Positions 10,137 through 22,754 of a stretch of 64,000 nucleotides of DNA are shown here, piece after piece. The DNA lies in the NCBI GenBank assembly GCA_027493875.1, contig JAOSJX010000023.1, positions 1 to 64,000 on the forward strand. The letters run 5' to 3'. Position 1 is the stretch's first letter; each line of letters starts with the position of its first letter. This stretch comes from Deltaproteobacteria bacterium (GTDB lineage Bacteria > Lernaellota > Lernaellaia > JACKCT01). A program made the translations under genes and the position numbers. The notes beneath the pieces are model-generated. The model did no database searches. It was not told the DNA's origin and saw only the letters and a list, made by a program, of their open reading frames with translations.

Positions 10137-11544
10137 TCAACACCCGCATCGGCCCCCGTCGTCGCGATCGCCGTCGCCGTCGTCCGGCGCGTCTTCCGGT
10201 TCCTCGCCGTCGGGATCGCGATCCAATCCGAGGTCATGATCATTTTCATCGGTATCGTCATCGTCGTCGTCGCCGGGCGGTTCGTCGGGCTCCGGATATT
10301 CGAACAACGTATCGAAGCCGTACCAGTGATTGTCCTCGAGGGGATTGTCGTATTCGTCCACCCAAAACGCCGTGCCAAGCCACAGATGATCCGGAACGAA
10401 GATGCTCGAATGCACGGTTACGGAATAGGGAGGACGGCCGCGCTCGTCGTTCAGGAAGGTCCAGAAGCGTTCCTCGTTCATGCTCCGTTCGTATTCCACG
10501 TTGAGATAGTAAACCGCGCTGAGGTATCGAATCCATTCAGAGTCCTGTTCGAAGGGAACCAGCTTGTACTCGTGATTGAACGCGACGAGCATATTCGGCC
10601 CGATCAACGGATCGTCTTCAGGGTATCGGACGGTGCGCGCCGCGGGGTTTATTTCCAACGCGGCGACGGGCGGATGGCTCCGGCCCGACGGTCCGAAGAC
10701 CTGATAAATCGACGCGCTCGTCTGGGGGAACCGCTTCAAGATACGCGATCACGTCCTCGATGCGTTCCGTGCCGTCGCCGTCGACATCGCGCAGGCTGAG
10801 CGCGAGACGCGATTGCCACGTTCCGGGCTTCGGCTTGCCTTCCGACGTGTCGATGGGGCCGGGATCGACGGCACCGCGGTTGATGACAAAACCGACGCCC
10901 TCGGTATTCATGCCGGCGACGACGCCGAGGAAGCCGGGGTAGATGACCGGAGACGAAGGGCATCAGCACGGGATCGGACGGAGAATACGCGATGATCACG
11001 GCGCGAAGGCCGGCTTCGTAGGCGTCCTCGGGTTCGGAAGATGTAGTCGGTGTTGTGCGCGACGGCCACGCCGCCCGCGATGGCGGGGTCGTCCGCGGTC
11101 GCCGGGCCCCACGCCGCGACGGTGGAGCACAGCAGCCCGCCGATGTCGGAGATGCCGGTCAGCGTGAGGATATCATCTCTATCAAAGGGGCGGCCGAGGA
11201 CCGGCACGAAGTCGTCCATCCCGGTGGCGATCATGCCGTCGTAAATGCCGCGCGCCTCGTTCAACATGGCGTCGTCGAACTCGAAAGTATTCATCACCCA
11301 CGCTTTCGCGAGTTCATAGATCAGCGGCGATTTTCCCTCGGGCGGAAAAGCATAAACTTCCATGATCCGTAAAATATCCGGCGCGAGGTAGTAACCGTGC
11401 GCGTAACCCATATCGTAGGGGGCGGCCCCACACATGCAATACGCGCTGATTTTCAAAGGTCCGCAGATAGCCGTTCACCGCGTCCGCTTGCGGCGCGGCG
11501 ACGGTGAGAAAAACAAAGGCTATGAAGATGGTGCGGCGAATCAT
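10137..11544 (-). CDS. Secreted C45-like Ntn hydrolase with Asp-rich linker and C-terminal CGC
   Basis: About 468 residues. An N-terminal signal peptide (RRTIFIAFVFLTVAAPQADA) is followed by a probable N-terminal-nucleophile hydrolase domain. The segment LCSTVAAWGPATADD followed by AHNTDY matches the Cys-nucleophile region of C45 acyltransferase/hydrolase-like proteins. The C-terminal 45 residues are Asp/Glu-rich and end DDGGRCGC. ATG 11544 has GGAGGG just upstream. Indels near 11450, 11040 and 10735 (possibly more) break the frame. The enzyme probably acts outside the cytoplasm on an amide or ester bond, but the substrate is unknown. Choloylglycine-hydrolase or phospholipase-B-like is an alternative naming. 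The CGC tail suggests anchoring (inference). Confidence 0.6.
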
Positions 11545-11616
11545 TTCACCCTCCATCGAGTATTCATGATTATACCTCTTCCGAGACCGCCGCTCAATTG
11601 AAAAAACGGTATCTTG

Positions 11617-12351
11617 TCAATCGTTGGAGGGCGGTCGCGGACGGGCCAAACCGCCGCGCCGGTAATTACGCCAAAAGTGCAGGGCGACCCACGCCACCGG
11701 GCCGATCGCCCCGACGGCGACGCCGTGCCAAAGGACGCCGGTCCACGCGCAAACCACAAAGCCCGGGACGATCGGGAGATAGAGAAAGTTGTTGGCAACG
11801 CCCTCGGCCCAACGAACGCCGCGCGCGCTACCCGCTCCGTAAGCGGATACGCGCCAGCCGAGGCGCGGAACGTGGTATCGATAATCGCCGTACGCTTCGC
11901 CGAGCGAGGCGGCGAGGTTTTTCTCCTCATAGGCGATCACGCGCGGGTAGACGAGCGCCAACAGGAGCACCATCGCGACGGTGCCCGGCCAGGGAACGAC
12001 GAGGGCCATCCCGGCGAGCGTCATGATGTCCGCGGTGTAGATCGGATTGCGAACGTGCGCGTAAGGACCCGACGTGATGAGGCGATCCGTCCGCACGGTG
12101 ACGGACATCATGCGCTGCGCGCCGAGCGTGCCGCCCGCCCAGATGCGGAGCATTCCCGCGAGGAGATTCCAAAGCGCCAGCGTGAGATAAACCGAGGGCA
12201 GTGCTTCGGGAGCGCCGGCGGCGTCCAACAGCAAAGAGGCGGTGTGGCGGGGCAGCAATAGATAAAAAACGAATCCCACCGCCGCGATCAGGCAGGCCAA
12301 TTCCACGCGCCGTTCGAAAAGGGCGCGGCCGTTCGACGGTGACGCCGTCAT
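11617..12351 (-). CDS. Isoprenylcysteine carboxyl methyltransferase (ICMT)-family membrane protein
   Basis: Intact, 244 residues, at least five hydrophobic helices. The family signature is the segment SGPYAHVRNPIYTADI followed by EEKNLAASLGEAYGDYRYHVPR, which carries the SAM-binding loop and the conserved E-Y/R residues of the ICMT/PEMT family. Eukaryotic ICMT methylates C-terminal prenylcysteines; bacterial members are varied and mostly uncharacterised. The ATG overlaps the stop of the polyprenylglyceryl-phosphate synthase gene (ATGA), so the two are co-translated. The substrate may therefore be a lipid or a lipid-modified Cys (inference). Confidence 0.75.
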   Translation of the reverse strand: MTASPSNGRALFERRVELACLIAAVGFVFYLLLPRHTASLLLDAAGAPEALPSVYLTLALWNLLAGMLRIWAGGTLGAQRMMSVTVRTDRLITSGPYAHVRNPIYTADIMTLAGMALVVPWPGTVAMVLLLALVYPRVIAYEEKNLAASLGEAYGDYRYHVPRLGWRVSAYGAGSARGVRWAEGVANNFLYLPIVPGFVVCAWTGVLWHGVAVGAIGPVAWVALHFWRNYRRGGLARPRPPSND

Positions 12352-13150
12352 CCCGCGCCGGCGCGTTCGGCGGGAGGAACGCCGTGCACCGCGTCGGCAA
12401 TTTCGGCGACGGCGGCGCGGACGTCGGCGGTGTCTTCCAGCGCGGTGCCGGTGATGATGATGTCGGCGCCGGCCAGGGCGGCGCGGCGCGCGAGGTCGGC
12501 GTCCGTGATGCCGCCCCCACGATGAGCGGCACGCGGACGGCGCCCGCGACCAACCGGACGATCTCCTCCGGCACCGGCGTCGGGCTGCCCGACCCGGCGT
12601 TGAGGTAGAGCATGGGAAATCCGAAACGTTCGGCGGCCATCGCGTAACCGAGCGCGGTTCGGCCGTCGTTTCGGGCCACGAGATCGGCTTTTCCGACGCG
12701 GCCGACGGTTTGCCCCGGCTCGACGACGATCATGCCGCAGCCGATGGCGTCGAGGCCGATTTTTCCGAGAATCGGCGCGGCGGCGGCTTGCTCGCGAATG
12801 AGAAAACGGACGTCCGACGAATTGAGAAGGCAGAGGAACAGCACGGCGTCGGCGGAGCGCGCCACGCCGCTTTGCGCGCTCGAGGGAAAGAGAATAATGG
12901 GAGGGCGTTCGGGACCGAATCGATCGAGCGCTTCGCGCATACGGGCCGCGAAGTTTTCGACCAATATTCCGTCGACGTCCGTCGATCCGCCCAGAAGAAA
13001 AGCGTCCGTTCCCGCGCGCGTCGCTTCGGTGACGACGTGTGCGATATTATCGAGGCTGTATGAACACGGATCAATCCCGGAAAGATGCAGCCGGCGGCGT
13101 TGGCGCGCCCTTCTAAAAAAAGACAGCAGTTTTTGATCTAATGATTCCAT
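12348..13150 (-). CDS. Geranylgeranylglyceryl/heptaprenylglyceryl phosphate synthase family
   Basis: Predicted TIM-barrel enzyme joining a polyprenyl diphosphate to glycerol-1-phosphate by an ether bond, the first committed step of archaeal-type lipids. About 267 residues. Visible motifs are SGIDPCSYSLDN, DAFLLGGSTDVDG, PPIILFPSSAQSG, VVEPGQTVGRVG, LYLNAGSGSP and, after one indel near 12517, GGITDADLARRAALAGADII. ATG 13150 has AGGGGG 9 bases upstream; an in-frame ATG at 13168 has no ribosome site. It is followed by the ICMT-family gene with overlapping stop and start. Bacterial members occur in Bacillales (PcrB) and the FCB group; this one looks more like the archaeal/FCB type. Confidence 0.8.
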
Positions 13151-13168
13151 CGCCGATCGCCCCCTCAT

Positions 13169-13510
13169 GACATCGCGAAATTATGATCATTCTATCGTGT
13201 TTTCCTCCCGGCGGTCCATGTCAACAAGAGACGCGATGGCGGGTCGCCCTATTTCGCCGTCCCGCCGGGGACGGATTTGGGGTTTGGCGAATGCTCGGGA
13301 GGCGGTGTCAAGAGCGCGGCGGGCCTGCGTTGCTCCGTCCAACGGCCGCCGATGACGACGATGGTCTTCACCGCTCGCGGCGACGATACCGGCGGCAAAT
13401 GCGCGTGGCGTGTCATCCGTACGGCGCCGTCCTTTTGGCGTAAACAATCGGGTCAGCGCGTCGCGCCGACCATCCGTGGGACAACCGGATCGTTCCGAAT
13501 TTGTTTTGTC
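13169..13510. other. Intergenic region, nothing supported
   Basis: This 342-base stretch has short open frames on both strands, but none shows a recognisable domain, ribosome site or consistent codon pattern. No clear hairpin terminator seen. Confidence 0.5.
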
Positions 13511-14020
13511 CTAGCGTGAATCCGAATGTTCGAGCTTCGTGAGGAAGCGATCGAGTTTGCCGAGCGTTCCGTAGCCGATCTCGACCGCTCCAAAACCGAG
13601 CCCCGCGTCGCGCTGCGCCTTGGTTGGATGAAGCTGCCGGAACGTCAGCACCGTTTTTCCGTCGCTTTGTTCTTCGAAAGACACCAGCACGCGGAACCGG
13701 CCCGGATCGTCGTCCTTATCCGACCCATGCTCGAATTCGATGAGTTCGGGCTCCTCGATCCGCAGGAAGGTAACGCGGTTACCGTATTGCGTTCCATCGG
13801 GACCGACATAGGTAAAGCGCCATCGGCCTCCCACGCGCAGGTCGATCTCGTGCGTCTGCGAGGTGAAACCTTCGGGGAAAAACCATTGAGGCAGATGATT
13901 CGCATCAACCCAGGCCGAGAAGACGAGTTTCCGCGGTGCATCAATCACGCGCGAAAGGACAAGCTCGCGCTTCAAAACTCCATCATCCCACGTGCTCAGC
14001 TCACTTCTTTTGTCGGGCAT
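13511..14020 (-). CDS. SRPBCC/AHSA1-domain protein
   Basis: Intact, 169 residues. Single START-like SRPBCC fold of the AHSA1 (Aha1 C-terminal) type: ELVLSRVIDAPRKLVFSAWV, LPQWFFPEGFTS, RVGGRWRFTYVGPDG and the late VLTFRQLHPTKAQRD. These proteins bind hydrophobic ligands. Many bacterial members are encoded directly after an ArsR regulator, as here, and the start at 14020 lies inside the 3' end of that regulator (stop 14001). An in-frame ATG at 14029 is also possible. Ligand unknown. Confidence 0.85.
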   Translation of the reverse strand: MPDKRSELSTWDDGVLKRELVLSRVIDAPRKLVFSAWVDANHLPQWFFPEGFTSQTHEIDLRVGGRWRFTYVGPDGTQYGNRVTFLRIEEPELIEFEHGSDKDDDPGRFRVLVSFEEQSDGKTVLTFRQLHPTKAQRDAGLGFGAVEIGYGTLGKLDRFLTKLEHSDSR

Positions 14021-14349
14021 TCTTTCCATCCTTCTTCTTGAGTCGATGAACGTAGTTTTCCATTCTGTCGAGCCGGCGTTGCCAGGTGGCACGTTGTTCG
14101 ATGACCCAGTCCTCGACGGCCCCCATGCCCTCCACGTTCAGGAGGCAGGGCCGTTTCGTCCCCTCGACCCGGCGGGGAGATCAGTCCCGCCTCTTCAAGC
14201 ACCTTAAGGTGCTGCGAGACGGCCGGCTGGCTCATGTCGAACGGTTCGGCGAGTTCCATCACCGTGGCCTCGCCATGGGCCAGACGCGCCAGAATGGCCC
14301 GGCGCGTCGGGTCGGAAAGCGCGGCGAAGACGGCGTCCAGCGAAAACAT
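14001..14349 (-). CDS. ArsR-family winged-helix regulator
   Basis: About 115 residues. The N-terminal wHTH reads LDAVFAALSDPTRRAILARL, with the recognition helix in FDMSQPAVSQHLKVLEEAGL. After one indel near 14172 the reading continues as VEGTKRPCLLNVEGMGAVED, with a basic C-terminus ending in a Lys-rich tail. No metal-binding Cys pair is seen, so this belongs to the non-metal ArsR group that partners SRPBCC proteins. A strong promoter ends only about 12 bases upstream of the ATG, so the message may be nearly leaderless. Confidence 0.85.
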
Positions 14350-14358
14350 AGGTAGATA

Positions 14359-14385
14359 CTTATATAAGAAAATACTTATTGTCAA
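14359..14385 (-). promoter_or_regulatory. Promoter and palindrome upstream of the ArsR gene
   Basis: On the minus strand TTGACA (14380-14385) is followed by TATAAG-like -10 sequence inside the perfect 10-base palindrome CTTATATAAG (14359-14368). The palindrome overlaps the -10 region, a position expected for autorepression by ArsR. The octamer ATAAGTAT also occurs twice as a direct repeat here. Confidence 0.6.
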
Positions 14386-14490
14386 CAGCGTCGGTCTTCC
14401 AGAAAACGGTTTCGTCTCGGGGCTTTTCTCGGCGCGATCGTCAAAATGAAAAAACGGGGCCGGCGCGTGACGCCAACCCCGTGAATATTT

Positions 14491-14566
14491 TGGCACGGGT
14501 GGAGGGACTCGAACCCCCAACCCCCGGTTTTGGAGACCGGTGCTCTGCCAGTTGAGCTACACCCGT
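14491..14566 (-). tRNA. tRNA-Trp (CCA)
   Basis: The complement folds as a full cloverleaf. The 7-bp acceptor stem is ACGGGTG/CACCCGT, the anticodon loop is CTCCAAA with anticodon CCA, the T-arm contains GGTTCGAGTCC, and the 3' CCA is encoded. The D-arm contains AGCTCAACTGGCAGAGC. It closely resembles E. coli tRNA-Trp. Confidence 0.96.
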
Positions 14567-14630
14567 ATGGCCGCGCGCGGGCGCGGTTCCGGCGTGGGGT
14601 CATAGCACGCGGGACCAATGAATTCAAGAA

Positions 14631-15327
14631 TTACCAGGAGATCCCGGTGCCGTCGTGGGAGAGAAATTTTCCCGAGTGTTCGGGCGTGAGTTTTTCGATG
14701 AGCGCGCGGATCGCCGCGACGCTTTCCTCGGGCGAGAGCGGCGCGTCGGGACCGCCCATGTCGGTACGCACCCAGCCGGGACAAACCGCCACGGCGATGA
14801 TGCCGCGGTCCGCCAGATCAATCGCGAGGCTTCGCGTGGCGGCGTTCAGCGCGGCTTTGCTTGTGCGGTAGAGATAATGCCGGCCGTCCGTGTTGTTCGC
14901 GAGGCTGCCCATCTCGCTCGTGATATTCACGATCGTTTTGCGCCGGCCGGCCGCGAGATGTTCGACGAACGCCTCGGCCATTTTGACGGGCGCGATCGTG
15001 TTGACGGCCATCACATCCGTCCATGCCGCGTAGTCGAGCGAGCCGAACACCATCCGTTTCCGGCCCGTACGTTCCTGCGTTGTTGACGAGCACCTCGATC
15101 GATTCGCCCTCCAGCGTTTGCGCGAGGTGGTCGACGCGGTCGTGGTGCGTGACGTCGAGTTGATGGATGGTCAATTGGTTATTCGAGAACGCCGCGAGGT
15201 CCATGAGCTCGTGCGCTTCCTCAGGATGACGGCACGTCGCGAAAACGCGCCATCCGTCCTTGAGATATTGGCGCGCCATTTCGAGGCCGATACCTCGGTT
15301 CGAGCCGGTGATTAAGACGCTGGCCAT
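14631..15327 (-). CDS. Short-chain dehydrogenase/reductase
   Basis: NAD(P)-dependent SDR oxidoreductase of about 232 residues. The nucleotide-binding motif TGSNRGIG, the NNAG motif (EVLVNNAGTYG), the catalytic Ser region (NITSEMGS) and YRTSK are all visible. One indel near 15055 splits the gene. ATG 15327 is preferred to ATG 15333 because GGAGG sits 7 bases upstream of the former and abuts the latter. It resembles the carbonyl reductase/CsgA-type SDRs. Substrate unknown. Confidence 0.87.
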
Positions 15328-15515
15328 GGGCATCCTCCGAACGATCGCACGGCGCGAACGTCCCATTTTTCCATCGGACCGTCTTTCGTTCGACTGTAGT
15401 GAGCGGGCGGGCGAATGTCGAGCACGGGCTCGGCGCCGCCGAAGCCCCCTTGACACACTGCACTGTTCGTGATTTAATTCCTATTTAGTATTCAAGTCCT
15501 AACAAGGCTTTTCGG

Positions 15516-16085
15516 ATGGACATTGGCGGCCGGGAAATCGAACGGCGAGTGACCCGTTTCAAGCAGGCGTGCCGGGAAGCGGGAATCAAGCTCACGCACC
15601 AGCGTCTCGAAATTTTTCGTGAAATGGCGCAGACGCAAGACCATCCGGACGCGGAATCGGTTTATACCCGCGTGCGCAAACGCGTGCCGACGGTGTCGAT
15701 GGACACGGTGTACCGGACGCTGTGGATGCTGAACGACTTGGGGCTCGTGACCACGCTCGGCCAGGCGCACGAAAGAACGCGTTTCGACGCCAATCTGAAA
15801 CGGCATCATCATTTCGTTTGCGTACGCTGCGGTTTGACCCGCGATTTTTACAGCGACGTTCTTGACGCGTTGAATGTCGAGGAATCGACGAAGGACGTCG
15901 GGCGCGTCGAGTCCACGGTCGTCGAAGTCCGCGGTGTCTGTCATGACTGCGAAAAAAAGGGGGAGAAAAGACGATCTTCGGGGAACGGGGCGGGGTCTGA
16001 TCCGGTAGCCAAGGAATCTCACTTGACGCGCGGCGGAACCCCATTTTTCATGGAGAACGCGGCGCGATCGTTCACAATGACATAG
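15516..16085 (+). CDS. perR: Fur-family peroxide regulator, PerR-like
   Basis: Metal-dependent repressor, 189 residues as read. The wHTH includes GIKLTHQRLEIFREM and VSMDTVYRTLWML. The metal region RFDANLKRHHHFVC is PerR-like, and two CxxC pairs (CVRC, CHDC) bind structural zinc. Family members are usually about 140-160 residues. Beyond CEKKGEK the tail looks out of frame: one base change in the A7G5 run near 15960 would end the protein at TGA 15998-16000. That would leave a leader with TTGACG at about 16023 before katG. Adjacency to katG supports a peroxide-sensing role. Confidence 0.83.
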   Translation: MDIGGREIERRVTRFKQACREAGIKLTHQRLEIFREMAQTQDHPDAESVYTRVRKRVPTVSMDTVYRTLWMLNDLGLVTTLGQAHERTRFDANLKRHHHFVCVRCGLTRDFYSDVLDALNVEESTKDVGRVESTVVEVRGVCHDCEKKGEKRRSSGNGAGSDPVAKESHLTRGGTPFFMENAARSFTMT

Positions 16086-16096
16086 GAGTTTAAGCG

Positions 16097-18635
<2,539 letters not shown>

Positions 18636-19997
18636 ATGGCGATGTTGAAACGGCGCGGCTGGGTGATCGGCTTTCTGATTCTTGGGTTGTTCGCGGCCGG
18701 CGCGGCCGGTTGTTCGGGTGACGACGACGATGACAACGACGACGCGTCGGATGACGATGACGACGACGCGGCGGGAGATGCGTCGTCCGACGACGACGGC
18801 GGCGATGGCGACGACGATGAATTTGGCGATGACGACGCCGGCGGCGATTGGAGCGACGACGACGGCGATTGGGGGACGATGATTGGGCCGGCGACGACGA
18901 CGGCGACTGGGGCGATGACGACGCGTGGAGCGACGACGACGCGGACGATGATGCCGACGACGATTTCGATCCCGGCCAGTTGACGGCCGGGAATGGAACG
19001 ATCTGGATCACTGGGATTTCTGGCTCAACCTTATGAACGGCCAGGGCGGCGATTGGACGGACAAGGAAAATTATTGGGGATTCTATACGCGCGGGCGGAT
19101 TGCGGTTGTCGTCAAAGGCGGGGCCGACCCCGTGAACGACGCGGAGCGCAGCTGCTAACCGAGCAGAAATCCGTTCTTTGGGGAGGCGCGGACCGACAAC
19201 CGAGGCCGCGCGAGCTTGTTTCCCGGGCTCTTTGACGGCGATTTCAGCGGCACGTTCCGGGTCAACGTCAAGTCCGGCGCGGCCGAGACCACCGTCGACA
19301 ACGTTTCGGCGCCGACCTGGGAAACGCCGGTCGCCGTGCAGCCCGCGGGACAGGCCCCGCCGAGCATTCTCGACCTGATGTTCATGATCGATACGACCGG
19401 TTCGATGTGCGACGAGTTATCGTATCTTCAGACGGAGCTCGCGGACGTGATCGGGCGCGTTGAAGACGATTTCGGCAATGTTCTCATTCGTTTGAGCGTC
19501 AACTTTTACCGGGATTCGGGCGACGACTACGTCGTTCGTTCGTTCCCGTTCAGCACCGATATCGACGACTCGCTGACGAAGCTGGCCGCGCAAAGCTGCG
19601 ACGGCGGCGGCGACTACCCGGAAGCCGTGCATACGGCGCTCGCGGACGCGGTGTTCGAGCATACGTGGAGTGCGGCCGCGCGGGCGCGGCTGCTGTTTCT
19701 GGTGCTCGACGCGCCGCCGCATTACACGACGTCGGTTGTGGAAAGCCTTCACCAGACGATGCCGGATGCGGCGGAGAAGGGGATTCGGATCGTTCCCGTT
19801 GCGGGCGAGCGGCGTCGATAAGAATACGGAATTTTTCCTCCGCTTCGCGGACATCGTGAGCGGCGGAACGTGGTGTGTTTCTCACGGACGACAGCGGCAT
19901 CGGCAATCCTCACGAGGAACCGACGGTCGGCGATTACGAGGTCGAATATCTGAACGACCTGCTGGTGCGCCTGGTGGGCGAGGCGCTCGAAAACTAA
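18636..19997 (+). CDS. Lipoprotein with Asp-rich linker and von Willebrand factor A domain
   Basis: About 453 residues. Signal peptide with lipobox (LFAAGAAGC, Cys at about 26), then about 90 residues dominated by Asp and Gly, then a beta domain, then a VWA domain. The VWA begins ILDLMFMIDTTGSMCDELSY, where DTTGSM is the MIDAS metal site. Residues DGGGDYPEAVHTAL are typical of this VWA group. ATG 18636 has GGGAGG 6 bases upstream. Indels near 18885, 18990, 19160, 19805 and 19875 break the frame; the reconstructed end is VRLVGEALEN. Probably a cell-surface adhesion or protein-interaction lipoprotein. Confidence 0.75.
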
Positions 19998-20012
19998 CGC
20001 GGGCCGCCGCGT

Positions 20013-20677
20013 TCATTCCGCCGAAGGACAAAGCCGGCGGACGGCACATTCGCGGCATCGCGGGCGCGGGCGGCAAAGGGTCCGCCCGTGCCGGATGAGC
20101 GCGATATGCGCCTCGTGGGCTTCGCCGGCGGGGAGGCGACCGGCGAGTTCGTCAAAAGCCGCGTCGGCCGACACGCGTTCCGAAACCCAACCGAGTCTCT
20201 TGACGATACGATGGACGTGCGTATCGACCGGACAGACATCGCGGCCGAGTTCGAAGAGGGCGACGCATGCCGCGGTTTTCTTGCCGACACCGTGAAACGC
20301 GGTGAGTGCGTCCAGCAATTCCGGCGTCCGTTGTTTGCCGAGCGCGTCGAGAGTGATCGTGCCGTAGCGATCGCGAATTTCGCGGAGAACAGCCCGGATG
20401 CGCGGCGCCTTTGTTTGGCCAGGCCGCCGCATCGAATCGCGGCCTCAATCAAACGCACAGGCGCTCCGGCCACCTCATCCCACGTCGCGAAACGCACGCG
20501 CAGGCTTTCGTAGGCCCGTTCCGAGTTGATATCCGACGTGTGCTGGGAAAGGATCGTCCCGACCAACCCGCCGACGGGGTCGCGTCCCGGTTTGCCGCGG
20601 ACGCGGCCGTGCGTTTGGTAGAGCGCGTCAAGGACGCGCCGAACGTGGGATTTTGATCCTGGGCGCAGATTGGGCAT
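20013..20677 (-). CDS. nth: Endonuclease III (DNA glycosylase/AP lyase)
   Basis: Base-excision repair enzyme removing oxidised pyrimidines. 221 residues. The helix-hairpin-helix with catalytic Lys is LTAFHGVGKKTAACVALF, the catalytic Asp lies in CPVDTHVHRIVKRLG, and the 4Fe-4S cluster ligands are in LCRPRPRCRECAVRRLC. Cys spacing is 5-2-5, where E. coli Nth has 6-2-5. One indel near 20420 splits the frame. ATG 20677 is preferred over an upstream TTG at 20716. It converges on the VWA lipoprotein gene with only 15 bases between stops. Confidence 0.88.
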
Positions 20678-20774
20678 GCGTTTTTTTGGCAAAAGGAATC
20701 GGAACCCGCAAGCCAAAACATGTTCGTCATCCGCGCGTCATGCCGCCTTGCGGATTCACAGGCCGCGGATATAA

Positions 20775-21743
<969 letters not shown>

Positions 21744-21794
21744 CGACGCCACGACGGGCGCGGATGCCGCTCCCGCCGGCGTCGTCAGAAGACG

Positions 21795-22741
21795 ATGACG
21801 AGCGATACCGGCCGGCCCGTGGATACGCGTTCCGCCGTCCGCCGAATCGCTTCCGGGCTGTTACTCGCGGCTTCACTCACGTTTGTAGCGTGGCAGGTCG
21901 CGAAAGGGCTGCCGCAATTAAAAGCGGAGCGCTGGGATCTTTCGGTCCCGGCGCTTTTGTTTTCGTTCGCGCTTCTGGTTTTAATTTTTACCTTATCTCG
22001 TGCGTCTGGACGATTCTCTTTCGGGGCCTTGGCGAGGCGGCGACGCCGCGCCGCATGTTCGCCATTCTCTTTACCGCCGCGTTGTCGCGTTACCTTCCCG
22101 GTAAGGTTTGGATCTTTGTGGGCCAGGTCAACGCGGCATCGCGGATGGGCTATAAGCCGTCGACGACGCTTGCGGCCAGCGCGGTGCAGAATATCGTCGG
22201 GAACCTGAGCAACGTGATCATGCTCGGCGTGTTCGCCGCGTTGTCGAAGCGGTTTCAGGTTATCGCCTGGCCGGCGTTCGCCTTGGCGACGGTGGGAACC
22301 GTCGTGCTCTTTGCCAGTCCGGCCTGGGTGGAAGCGCGCTTCAACGCGTGGCGCGCTAAAAGAGGCGGGGAGCCGGTGCGTATCGCCGTCGGCCGAGCGT
22401 CGATCGCGAAAGCTTATGTGTTGATGTTGTTCGCTTGGGTGGAACACGCGCTCGCGTTCGTCGCGCTGGTGGCGTCGGCGACGCCGCTGGCGTGGGCGGC
22501 GGCGTTCGATCTGGGACTCGCTTACATGCTTGCGTATCAGGCGGGTTTTGTCGCGTTCGTCGTCCCGGGCGGCCTCGGCGTCCGCGAAGCCGCATTGACC
22601 GCGATGCTCGGCGGCGTTCTCGGCGCCGGCGCGGCGGGGCTGGTCGCAACCGCTCAGCGCCTCTGGTTCCTCGTGGCCGAATTGATGGCTCTGCCGTTTG
22701 CTCTTTGGATGTTACGACGGGAGAGTTCCGGCGCGGGCTAA
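21795..22741 (+). CDS. Lysylphosphatidylglycerol synthase TM-domain (flippase-like) membrane protein
   Basis: About 315 residues with 7-8 predicted membrane helices. The motif FVVPGGLGVREAALTAML near the C-terminus is diagnostic of the LPG_synthase_TM / UPF0104 / AglD family. SRYLPGKVW is the second conserved loop. One indel near 21998 splits it. Members without the soluble synthase domain are often next to glycosyltransferase or lipid genes and are thought to move lipids or lipid-linked sugars; the actual substrate is unknown. Start at ATG 21795. Confidence 0.8.
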
Positions 22742-22754
22742 CTCGCGCCGCGTG

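Noticed and set aside
11598-12351. A true protein prenyltransferase or CAAX protease nearby
   Set aside because: No FNTA/FNTB-like repeats and no CAAX-protease (Abi) motifs were seen, so the prenylation idea lacks its central enzyme in this window.
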